Positions 25,740-35,640 of a stretch of 64,000 nt of DNA are shown in pieces (positions within the stretch are counted from its first letter, which is position 1; each line of letters starts with the position of its first letter). Under the pieces are notes generated by a model. That model was not told the DNA's origin. It searched no databases and saw only the letters and a list, made by a program, of their open reading frames with translations. The position numbers were made by a program, and so were the translations under genes. Source of the DNA: Pegoplata infirma (taxonomy: Eukaryota; Arthropoda; Insecta; Diptera; Anthomyiidae). The stretch is from assembly GCA_963921195.1 (NCBI GenBank), contig OY992536.1:182164995-182228994 (forward strand), in the 5' to 3' direction.

Positions 25740-26360
25740 AAAATGTAACTGAATTTTTATTTAGTTCGGTTTGAGTTTATATTAATTATTTCTGAGAAAT
25801 AATAATTGTTGTACAATGAGAAAACCGGAAAAAAATCAGATGACAACACAGACTAACAGGGAAGGTCTTTCACACGGCACCCACCGATCGTCCGGAAACT
25901 TGCATATAGGAAAGAGGGGAGCAAAATAAGAGTTATCTGTTTTTTTAAATTTACATTTAGCGGGTCAAAGGGGAGGAGGAAAAAGGGATTTTTTTCTTTT
26001 TTTTAGAATTTTCCCATTTCTTCAAAAGAAACTATATGAACATTAAATACAGATCAAAAGGTTTTTTAAAGGCCTATCCAATGGTGTATTAAATTCGAGA
26101 TTGGGCAGCTAAAAAAAACAGGTAACTCTTGTTTTTCCCCCTCATTCCCATATTCAAGTTTCAGGACAATCGGTAGGTGCCCTTTAAAATAACTTCCTTG
26201 TAAGTGAAGATGTCGACAGCTTTCGGAGATGCCACGATTCCATCATCAGCACTCCTTCGATTGCCACACACTTAATGTGTGTCAGTTTGAAATTAGCCAT
26301 TTAAATTAAACTTTTCAACAAATTGAATATCGGAATTACTTTAATGTTGAATAACCCGTA
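25740..26360. repeat. Repeat related to the outer element at 14700-17860
   Basis: 25790-25850 (GAGAAATAATAATTGTTGTA, AATCAGATGACAACACAG) matches 14785-14840. 26205-26360 (GATGTCGACAGCTTTCGGAG, CATCATCAGCACT, CACACACTTAATGTGTGTCA) mirrors 17578-17720. Between them, 25860-26190 is less AT-rich (CACCCACCGATCGTCCGG, GGAGGAGG) and of unknown origin. No open frame. Confidence 0.55.
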
Positions 26361-26439
26361 TACCCAACATCATTCGTGTTGTATTCATTTGGCAGAAACT
26401 TTATCAATCTCAACTTTTTACAGAGTTGTATTTTTCTCA

Positions 26440-26995
26440 TGAAATGTTTGATAGCATGTATGAAACATTTCATAATATTTATGAAACATTTCATAATATT
26501 TATAAAACATTTCATAATATTTATGAAACATTTCATAATATTTATGAAACATTTCATAATATTTATGAAACAGTTACATTGGACGAACTTTAATAAAAAG
26601 TTTCATTGTATTTATGAAAAGGTTTCATAGTATTTATGAAAAGGTTTCATAGTATTTATGAAATGTTTAATTAATAAACCAAATTCATTATTTTTTTTTA
26701 TAAAACAAAATTAATGATATTTACATTGGAAGAACTAAAATAAGGAATTAAAATTTTAAAAACCATCTTCAGAAGTTATTATTGTTTTGCCCCAATTTCT
26801 TAATCATATAATAAAAATCATATGACACGTTTATGATTTTTTTTTTTGAAATCATGAAATTTTATGAAGTGCATTTCATAGACTTTTTTAATAAAAATTC
26901 ATTATATTTCTGAAAGTTTCATAGATATAATGAAATTTTATGACAAAAATATTTATGAAACCATGTCATAAATATTATGAAGTTTTTTTCTCTGA
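26440..26995. repeat. 21 bp TTTCATAATATTTATGAAACA array and diverged copies
   Basis: At about 26462-26575 a 21 bp unit (GAAACATTTCATAATATTTA plus T) is tandemly repeated about five times; diverged copies continue to about 26995. Because 21 is a multiple of three, it creates open frames on both strands (a seven-residue peptide period), which are artefacts. The unit is close to self-complementary. Confidence 0.8.
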
Positions 26996-27029
26996 GTGTG
27001 GATAATGGTAGCGAACACTACAGTGACTC

Positions 27030-27890
27030 GCAGCAATTCCTTCAAGACAAAGTTAACAAAAATAGACCTAATTATTATCAAATAAGTATTTTTGTAAAAA
27101 GTCCTGTGTATGTAATTAATCAAGCTTTATTAATCAAGCTTTAAGTAAGCTTAATGGCGTTCAGATTGTCTAAATACTAAATGTGCTACGAAGGTCGAAA
27201 TGGAAATTATTGAAAGACCTTTTTTAGAAAATTTCTTAAAAATATTTTTATGTCGATTTTATCCAAACTCAAACATGAAAAATTTAAAAAATAGTCCAAT
27301 AGTTAATACTCATTTATAAAATAATTTTTCCAATGACCGAAACAAAAATTAAAATTTTGAAAATGCAGTCGAAGATATCCAAATTTTTTGACCTCCAATT
27401 CTTTTGACCACCAATTTTTTGTAAACAAAGGAAATGTTCAATTATTTTTATATCTCATTACTATACACTTAGGTGTACTAAAATTATTAAACAATTAAAC
27501 CGTTTCTTTGTTTACAAAAAATTGGTGGTCAAAAGAATTGGAGGGCAAAAAATTGGGATTTCTTCGAATACAGTCGAAATTTTGATTTTTGGTTGGGTCA
27601 TTGGAAAAAAATTTTTAATAAATGAATATTAACTATTAGACTATTTTTTAAATTTATCATGTTTGAGCTTGGATAAAATCAATCTAGAAATATTTTAAAG
27701 AAATTTTCTAAAAAAGGTCTTTTAATAATTTCAATTTCGACCCTCGTAGCACATTTAATATTTAGACAATCTGAACGCCATTAAGCTTTAATTAAAGCTT
27801 GATTAATTACATACACGGGACTTTTTACAAAAATACTTATTTGATAATAATTAGGTCTATTTTGGTTATTTTTGTCTTGAATGGATTGCT
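27030..27890. repeat. 0.86 kb palindrome (foldback-type repeat)
   Basis: The arms mirror each other around about 27460. Left: GCAATTCCTTCAAGACAAAG, AATGGCGTTCAGATTGTCTA, CACCAATTTTTTGTAAACAA. Right: TTTGTTTACAAAAAATTGGT, TAGACAATCTGAACGCCATT, TTTTTGTCTTGAATGGATTG. A single diverged arm is present at 44665-44940, which shows a dispersed family. No coding frame. Confidence 0.85.
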
Positions 27891-29384
27891 AACTAATATC
27901 TTTCACACGAAATAAGCTGCCAGCCACCGTATATTAAAATCGAACTTTTTAAAATGTACTTTTTTCAGATTTTGTTTAATTTTTCTGATCATAAATTTCA
28001 AGTTTTTTTTTTTTAAATTTTATCAGTAGATAGAAAAAATATAAAATATAGTACTTTATTTTATGTCGGAATTTCAAAAAAGCACTTTTTTTAATTTTTT
28101 TTCCCTTTCTTTTCCTTTTTTAATAAATTTAAAAACCCTGGTAATCGGAAGAAAATTTTTCTTTTAAAAATATCTCCGAATTTAAGAATTTTTCTAAAGA
28201 AAATTTATCTTAAAAAGATTTTTCTAATAGAAAAACTACTTATTGTTAGTTTCTATAGAAACATGATTAGATTCCTAAACATATTTTTTTAAAGAAAATT
28301 TAGTTTTTTTTTTTTAAACAACAATATTTCCCCATTTACATATTCATTGCAACGTTTTCTCCCCTTTTAAAAAAAAAAAATAAATCTGCAATTTATCCAT
28401 AGATCATGTACAAAATTAAAATGCAATTCAGATAACAGTGATAAAGTTGTTAAATGAAACTGTTGAAAAAAAATGCACAAAAAACATCCACACAATGAAA
28501 GACCGTGAATATTTTGGCACTTTGATTTTTCCCCAAAAAAAAAATAAAAATATGCAAACAGCATATGAATGCCATACGCAAAAAAAATGTTAAAAAAATC
28601 AGTAGACAGTAAAAGTAGACAGATAAATGCAAACAACACATAGTACGTGATGCATTCGACAAAAAAAGTGAAGAAAAAAATGCACAGCATCATATTCAGA
28701 TGTAACAACAGCAACACTTAAAACATGTTGCTTAAAAAAAAGCGCCTAAAAACAGACAATATGGTTATAAAAATCTGTTTTTTTTGGGGAATATCCTGCA
28801 TTTTTTAAATCACTTTTTTTCGGTTGTTTTTTTGCATTTTTTTTTTTTTGTTGCATTCATGCCTATGGTAAGTAACACATACACAACAAAAAAAAAACTG
28901 TGAATAACAGTGCAATTTTAGCCAGGATATATAGACTTTTGTGTATGGGGGGGTTTAAATTTTTTTTGGCAGCTATTTTCGGCTTTATACACAAAGGACA
29001 GACAGGACTATCATGTATGGCGTCAATTGCCCAATTCACATTTGTTGCCGGTTATTTGTGTTTTATGTGCGATTTTTTTTTGCGAGATGCACCAGCGAAT
29101 TAACGCCATTTTTTTTTTCTATTTGTGCCTTGATGTCTTTTTCGAGGGAAAATTTATGAGGCTTTTTTTTTTTTGATGTGGGCAATTGTGTATTTTGGGA
29201 AAAAAAAATATATAAAAAATACCCAGAATTAAGTTGATCTGTATACAATCAAAATTTTTGCTTGTTATCCTATCAAGCCATACTACTTTGAATATGTTGG
29301 GTATTTCAGTAATAGGGAGAGATTTATGTAGGTTTTTGAAATTTAGGAAATGTTTTCTAAATGAATAAGATACTTCAGAAAGTA
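27891..29384. other. AT-rich DNA with no repeat match in the window
   Basis: No match to the other repeats here was noticed, so this may be single-copy host DNA. It contains many A and T homopolymers. The minus-strand frames of 70-116 codons near 28370-28720 are rich in F, L and C from AT composition and show no domain. A small GGGGGGGTTT patch lies near 28947. No gene is called. Confidence 0.4.
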
Positions 29385-30199
29385 CACTCAAAATATTTTG
29401 TAGGCAAAAACAAATGAAAAACACACTTAAAACAAGTGAATAAACCATTGAAAACCATCCCAGTAATTATTCATTTATTTTAACAAACATCAACATTTAT
29501 TTTTTACTGTTGACAAAATTTTCTAAAATAAATAACATTAAACATTAAAAAATTACGTTTATTTCATTCTTTTTTACTTACATATTCGAAAAAATAACCT
29601 ACGAAAACATTCAAAATTAATGATAGTTCTGTTATTTTTACCAAAAAATTCCAAAAAAATAACCTACCAAAACAATAAAAATTAATGATTTGGTAGGTAA
29701 TTTTTTACAATTTTTTATTGAAATATTTTTTTTTAAATTTTTAATAAAATTTTTGGGGAATCGATCCCGCAATCAACTACATTCTGGCCAGACACTCTAC
29801 CCATCGTGCCAAAGTCACTTGATACAAACACGTTTTTATATTTCTATAAATAATTTTTTGATTTTTTTTTTTCTACAAAAAAATAACTGACTTGTGTAGG
29901 TAAAAACTAATGACATTTCCTTAAAAAATACCAACAATTTAAAAAAAAATTACTTACACAAATCATTAAAAATTCAAAGAATAATCAGTAGTTTTTACTT
30001 ACAGAACAAAAATAAATGACTTTAAAAATTGAATGTTAATGAAAGTCTATATTTTTTAGTGTGTTATTTTTGAAACAAAGGACTGAAGTAGTCATTAATA
30101 AAAACTGAACATCAAACAAATGTTTTTTCTTTTAAAAACGGCTAAACGGAAAACTTTTTAAATAAACTACAAACAGTTAATGACATAATTTTTTGAGTG
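29385..30199 (+). mobile_element. CACTC-ended non-autonomous DNA element, copy 4 (complete)
   Basis: The best preserved copy, 815 bp, from CACTCAAAATATTTTGTAGG to ATGACATAATTTTTTGAGTG, with an exact TA duplication (29383-29384 and 30200-30201). The host sequence across the site (CTTCAGAAAGTA / TACGACTATTTCAGAAAG) belongs to the diverged 35 bp repeat. The tRNA-like segment is at about 29757-29822 on the minus strand. Confidence 0.85.
29757..29822 (-). other. tRNA-like segment in CACTC element copy 4
   Basis: On the minus strand it reads TGGCACGATGG, then TAGAGTGTCTGGCCAGAATG, then GGATCGATTCC, as in copies 1-3. It is probably a tRNA-derived relic fixed in the family. Confidence 0.55.
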
Positions 30200-30655
30200 T
30201 ACGACTATTTCAGAAAGAATTTCTGAGACTTTTTCTATACGGAAAATTTCTTAGAATGTCTGAGACTTTTTCTATACAGAAAATATCTCTGAATTTCTTA
30301 GACATTTTCTATACAGAAAATGTATCAGATTGTCTGAGGCTTTTTCTATACAGAAAATATTTCAGAATGTCTGAGACTTTTTCTGTACAGAAAATGTCTT
30401 AGAATGTCTGAGGGTTTTTCTATACAGAAATGGTCTGAGAATATCTTAGAGTCTTTCTATAAAGAAAATGTCTCAGAATTTTTAAGACTTTTTATATACA
30501 AAAAATGTCTTAGAATGCATAAGACTTTTTCTAAACAGAAAATATTTTAAAATGTTTAAGACTTTTTCGATACAGAAAATTTCTGAGACTTTTTCATAAA
30601 GAAAATATCTCAGAATGTCTGAGATTATTTCTATACAGAAAATGTATCAGCTTGT
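30200..30655. repeat. Diverged 35 bp palindromic repeat, block 1
   Basis: Irregular tandem copies of TCTGAGACTTTTTCTATACA followed by GAAAATGTCTCAGAA, period about 35-36 bp. This is the same two-palindrome design as the homogeneous array at 53661-54835, with heavy divergence. The open frame here is a by-product. Confidence 0.75.
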
Positions 30656-30659
30656 CTGC

Positions 30660-31081
30660 CTGATTCGTGTTGAATTTCAGAAAAATCGGTCCAGTGGTTC
30701 AAAAGTTATTACGAAAACCGTGAATTTCAGATTTGTTTCACCTTAAATTCACGTGTTTAAAACCGTTTAACAGGTTTTAAAAACATTGGTAAGTCACAAA
30801 AATATTTTACAGCGTGTTTTTGTCACTTAAAAATATTTTTACACTAAAAAAAATACACTCGAAAAAATGTTGCACTCAAAAAAAATTTTACACTCAAAAA
30901 AAAATTAGTAAATTATTTTTATTTTCAAAAACTACTTAAAAAAAAGTTTTTTTACACAAAATATAATGTTTCTAATCAAAAATGTTATTTCTTTCAAGTT
31001 AGAAAATTTACTATCACTTAAAAAGGGCATTGTGGAGGGAATTCGTAGATTCGGCCAAGTCGAATTTAACGTTTCTACTTG
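30660..31081 (+). mobile_element. 3' fragment of a DINE-like element, subfamily B
   Basis: It contains AATCGGTCCAGTGGTTCAAA, GTTTAAAACCGTTTAACAGG, GTGGAGGGAATTCGTAGATT and the end TTCGGCCAAGTCGAATTTAA ... CTACTTG. It matches the right-hand half of 4989-5964 and is flanked on both sides by the 35 bp repeat, so it is an insertion or a recombination product in that repeat. Confidence 0.7.
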
Positions 31082-31240
31082 TACAGAAATTGTCTCAGAA
31101 TCTAAGAGCTTTTCTATACAGATAGTGTCTCTGAATCTGAGAAATTTTAATACAGAAAATGTCTCAGAATCTGAGACTTTTTCTATTCAGAAAATGTCTT
31201 AGAATCTGAGACTTTTAACATGATAATGTTTTAAGGCTGG
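31082..31240. repeat. Diverged 35 bp palindromic repeat, block 2
   Basis: A continuation of the 30200-30655 repeat after the DINE fragment (ACAGAAATTGTCTCAGAATC, CTGAGACTTTTTCTATTCAG). Confidence 0.7.
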
Positions 31241-31439
31241 TGTCTAATTTTAAAAAAGTTGCAGGACGCCACCTCAGTTTGACTCTATAAGCTAACAATT
31301 AACGAAAAAGAAAACCAGAATTACTATTTTCATTTTATTAAAACCAAAAATTTTAATAACTTGGGTTTGTAACTTGGATAATAATTCACCTCGTGGTGAA
31401 TAAAACTGTTTTTCAACAGCTGGTGAATAAAAAGTAACA

Positions 31440-31995
31440 AAATTATTTTTCAACCAAAAAAAAAAATTTTTTTCATCAATTTTTTTTTTTTTCTTTCATA
31501 AATTTTTTTTCCCCATATTTTTTTTTTTCATCAAACTGTTTTTTTTCATAAATTTTTTTTTTTCAAAATTTTTTTTTTCATCAAACTTTTTAATTTACAT
31601 CATTTTTTTTTTTTAATAAAATTTATTTTTTTCATCAAATTTTTTTTTAATAATATTTATTTTTTCATAAAATTTTTTTTTCATCAATTTTTTTTTTCAT
31701 TAATTTTTTTTTTTTTCATCAAATTTTTTTTCATTAATTTTTTTTTTTCATAATTTTTTTGTTTTTTCATAAATTTTTTTTTTTTTCATCAAGTTTTTTT
31801 CATTCGTTTTTTTCATTTAATTTTATTTTTTTTTTCATAAATTTTTTTTTTTCATTAATTTTTTTTTCATCAAATTTTTTTTTCATCGAAATTTTTTTAC
31901 AACTTTTTTTTTTGTTTTTTCATCAATTTTTTTTATAATTTTTTTTTCATTAATTTTTTTTCATCAAAATTTTTTTTCATAAATTTTTTTTATCA
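31440..31995. repeat. T-rich TTTTTTTCATCAAA low-complexity array
   Basis: Degenerate repeats of a T run followed by CATCAA, CATAAA or CATTAA. The same repeat resumes at 32597-32800 beyond a DINE-like element, so the element inserted into it. No coding potential. Confidence 0.8.
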
Positions 31996-32597
31996 TATTT
32001 TTATACCCTCCACTTAGTGATAGAGGGTATATATAAGTTTGTCATTCCGTTTGTAACTCATCGAAATATCGGTCTGGGACCCTATAAAGTATACATGTTC
32101 ATGATGCCCGATCGATTTTAAGACATTCTAGCGATGTCCGTCTGTCCGTCTGTCTGTCTGTGGAAAATGCTGTCGCGGACAAAATATTGCACAGAGATGA
32201 CTGAAACTTAACATATTTATTGAAAGTTCTCCCGAGAAGTTTGGTATTGCATTTGAGCGATATCGGTTCAGCGGTTCAAAAGTTATGAACGAAAATGTAA
32301 GCACACCTCAAAAATTTCAGTACATTTAACATAACCTAAAAATACAAAATGCTTTAATTGTGGTTGACATATGTGAACATAATTGAACACCAAATGGTAT
32401 TTAAACAAGTACGAACATATTTTTTGACAAAAATAGAAAAAATCGGGAATTTTTTTTTTTTACCAAAATTTTTTTTCGCGGAAATTTTTTTTCAATTTTT
32501 TTTTTTTTTCAAAAGTAATTTCCTTTCAAATAATGTTTTTGAAATTGTGGAGGGTATCACTACATTCGGCAAGGCCGAATTTAACTTTTTTACTTGT
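31996..32597 (+). mobile_element. DINE-like element, subfamily A, copy 4 (uninterrupted)
   Basis: A complete ~600 bp copy: TATACCCTCCACTTAGTGAT, GAGGGTATAT, TCATCGAAATATCGGTCTGG, a (GTCY)n stretch at 32135-32162, then GGAGGGTATCACTACATTCG, the hairpin TTCGGCAAGGCCGAA and TTTAACTTTTTTACTTG. It has inserted in the T-rich array. Open frames across it are shadows. Confidence 0.85.
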
Positions 32598-32800
32598 TTT
32601 TCATCAAATTTTTTTATCAAATTTTTTATTATCAATTTTTTTCTCACCAAAAAATTTTTTTTCATCATTTTTTTTTACATCAAAAAATTTTTCTTTTCAT
32701 CAAAAACATTTTTCAGCTAAATTTTTTTCATCAAAAATTTTTGGTTCATTAAATTTTTTTTAACATAATTTTGTTTTTCGTGAAAAAAAAAAATATTTTT
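32598..32800. repeat. T-rich TTTTCATCAAA array, right part
   Basis: A continuation of the array left of the DINE copy; it produces F- and S-rich spurious frames. Confidence 0.7.
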
Positions 32801-32904
32801 TTTTTACCAAAACTACTTTTTCACCAAGTCTAAGCTTTTCGCATATAAATTTTCCATTTGTTTATCAAATGTACATAAAACAAGTGAGAGTGCTATATTC
32901 ATTG

Positions 32905-33520
32905 GTGCTATATTCATTTTCTATGCAGAGAATGTCTCATAATCTGAGACATTTTCTATACAGAAAATGTCCCAGTAATTCTGAGAAATTTTCTTCACAG
33001 AAAATATCTCAGAAAGTCTTTTCAGAAAGTGTCTTAGATTCTGACACTTTTTCTATACACAAAATGTCTTCGAATCTGAGACTTTTTCTATACAGACAAT
33101 ATCTCAGTATTTCGGAGAGTTTTTCTATACAGAAAATGTCTTAGAATATTTGAGACTTGTTCGATACAGAAAATGAATGCCTGAAACTTTTTCTGTACAG
33201 AAAATGTCTCAAAAGGCCTGAGACTTTTTCTATATAGAAAATGTTCGATACAGAAAATGTCTGAGAATCTGAGACTTTTTCTATACAGAAAATGTCTCAG
33301 AATCTGAAACTTTTCTTTACAGAAAAATGTATAAGAATCTGAGAATTTTTCTATACAGAAAATATCTACGAATCTGAGACTTTTCTTTACAGATAAATGC
33401 CGCAGAATCAGGTTCTCTCAGAATCTAAAACTTTTTCTATACAGAAAATTCTACAGAATATCTGAGGCCTTTACAGTACAATATAAAATCTCAGAAGTTG
33501 ATAATTTTTCTATAGGAAAA
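32905..33520. repeat. Diverged 35 bp palindromic repeat, block 3
   Basis: About 16-17 irregular copies of TTTTTCTATACAGAAAATGT followed by CTCAGAATCTGAGAC. More diverged than the 53.7 kb array, with small indels. The 91-codon frame is a by-product. Confidence 0.75.
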
Positions 33521-34557
33521 AGTTTTTTTAATAAAAAAGTTTTTTCAATTTTAAAAAAAAGTTCCCCCCTTATAATTGTTATCTGTGATGATTGCAGTTA
33601 TAAATGTACCAAAAAAGACAAGTGCATTTGTTTTTTCTTCAAATACAACACATTCACACTTACATTGAGCCACATGCAAGTGTATGGAACATCAAAATAC
33701 ATGTATGTATGAATACATGTAGTAGTTAGTTAGCAACAGTTACTGTTGTTGATGACTATCATATGTATGTATTTATATGTGCATGAAACGATAAAGATGT
33801 TGCTGTTGAGGATGATGATGACGATGATGAGGATGTTGTTGATGTTGGCAGTGCTTTTGGGCCGTTAGTTGTTCAATTTGTAAAACAGTCTGGTAGGATT
33901 TTCTTGTTTTTTTTTTGTATATTTTGGCCACACTTGACTTTGGTAACTTTTTCTTGTTTTTTTTTTGGGAAAATTCACACATACTCCTTGCTGGTGTATA
34001 AGTAACTATGTCTGCAGTACCACTTGTTGCATTATGACCTCACTTGTATTTGTTTGTAGATGCATGCATGCCGCACTCTTACACACACACACTCACTCTG
34101 ATTCATTCTTAGTTTTCAAAAGAGGAATTTTATGCTAGGAGTATATTTTTTTAAAGATTTTTGTTACTTGTTTATTTTAGTAGTGTTTTAAGCCTTTTTT
34201 TGTTTACCAAAAAATAAAAATACAAAAAAAAAATTTAGAAAGTGGTAGAAGAGTACGTGTACACAATGTGGTTTGTTGATGATTACTTAAGTGCTCTAAT
34301 AATCGTTTATATGTATGTGGCTTGCATTCAGTGCATTCTCAATGAAATGGCCAATTATGTTGGCAGATATGGTACTTATTTTTTTTTTGGTTAAAGTGTT
34401 TAGATTTTTGAAGTGATTTTGATAGTGTTTTTTTTTTTTTGTAGTTTAAGTGTATAACATAATATTTTGGTTAACCAAAAGATAAATTTGCTTTATACAC
34501 TTAAAGAATTCTGTGTCCTAGATTTGATTTTATAGATGTGGATAAACTGTAAATTAA
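33521..34557. other. Possible single-copy DNA with simple repeats
   Basis: No match to the window's repeat families was noticed. It has GATGATGATGACGATGATGA near 33810, ACACACACACAC near 34080 and several ATGTATGTAT stretches. The minus-strand frame at 33773-33982 encodes an H/Q-rich tract from the GATGTTG repeats; no domain. It could be intronic or intergenic host DNA; no gene is called. Confidence 0.4.
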
Positions 34558-34805
34558 CCCCCCTATTCTAGAAAAAATTGTCATTATAACAATTTGTTAT
34601 AGAATTTTGTATTTTGATTTCTCGCTGTATTAATAATTTTTATTGATTCAAAAAATGTGTAAATACATAAATACAATTTGGCAAAGCCTTTGTCATGAAA
34701 AATGTTTTGCAAAATTCGCTAATTGTGAAGATACTTACATAGAAAATTTGCCTTGTTATAGTTTTGTCATTTATTATAGATGACAATTTTCTTAGAATAG
34801 GGGGG
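34558..34805. mobile_element. 248 bp MITE with CCCCCCTATTCTA ends and TAA duplication
   Basis: The ends CCCCCCTATTCTAGAAAAAA and the mirrored TTTTCTTAGAATAGGGGGG enclose a non-coding interior. TAA flanks both sides (34555-34557 and 34806-34808). A 3 bp TWA duplication is typical of PIF/Harbinger elements, so this is a candidate Harbinger-type MITE; the superfamily is an inference from the duplication only. Confidence 0.75.
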
Positions 34806-35339
34806 TAAGTATTTCTGAAAAATAAAAATAAAATAAAAATTCAGAAAATTTCAATTGATGAGAAGTTTAAAAAATATCTACTTAAATTGTACAAAACAGA
34901 AATGCAGCAAAAACAACTTTAAAATTCACAATTAAAACATTTTCTTAAGTAGTTATGATTATATTAACGTATGAGCGATATTTAGAAATTTCATATTACT
35001 CATACGCAAGATAATGAATATTTCATATTACTCATACGCATGATAATAAACATTAGAGCGGCATTGTTTTCTATCTTTTGATTTTGCCAATCGTCAGAGA
35101 AAATTTTTATTAAAACTTGTTATACAAATTTGAGGACAATTGGATTAAATTAATACGTGGCAGCCGGCGATCAAAGTTTAAATTTTTGAAAATAGAAAAA
35201 ATATAATTTTTATGCGCTGAACAGGAATATTAAAAAAATCGGTTAAACGGGTTTCGACATATCGCTATTTGAAATTTGAAAAAATGGCGGTTTTTTCTTT
35301 CGAGTTTTTTTTAAGATTATAAAAATTTGATAAGTGGTG
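34806..35339. other. AT-rich spacer with a small direct repeat
   Basis: ATTTCATATTACTCATACGC occurs twice near 34990 and 35023. Nothing else was recognised. Confidence 0.4.
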
Positions 35340-35620
35340 ATTTTTTTATACGAAAACTGTCTCAGATTCTTGAAATTTTTCTGTACAAAATGTCTTAGAA
35401 CCTGACAACTTTTCTATACAAAATAAAATTTTCCTATAAGCAAAATGTCTCAATATCTGAGAATTACTCTGTACGATAAATATCATAGAATTTAAGAGTT
35501 TTTGTATGTAATCCGATAATTTTTCTACAAGAAAACTTTCTCAGAATTATAGAGTCTAAAAACCATGAGAATTTTCTATGCGAATAATGTTTAGAATCTG
35601 AGTATATTTCAAAGGGTACG
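35340..35620. repeat. Diverged 35 bp palindromic repeat, block 4
   Basis: Weak copies with CTGTCTCAGATTCTTGAAAT, CTGAGAATT and CTATACAAAA-type motifs. The period is blurred, but the two motifs alternate as in the other blocks. Confidence 0.55.
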
Positions 35621-35640
35621 TGCCGGATTAGCGTCCGATA

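Noticed and set aside
26336..26630. Overlapping frames with a seven-residue peptide repeat
   Set aside because: They result from the 21 bp near-palindromic DNA repeat; both strands are open for the same reason.
28367..28717. 116-codon minus frame, hydrophobic and Cys-containing
   Set aside because: Composition follows T-rich DNA. No signal for splicing, no domain, and another overlapping frame is similarly open.
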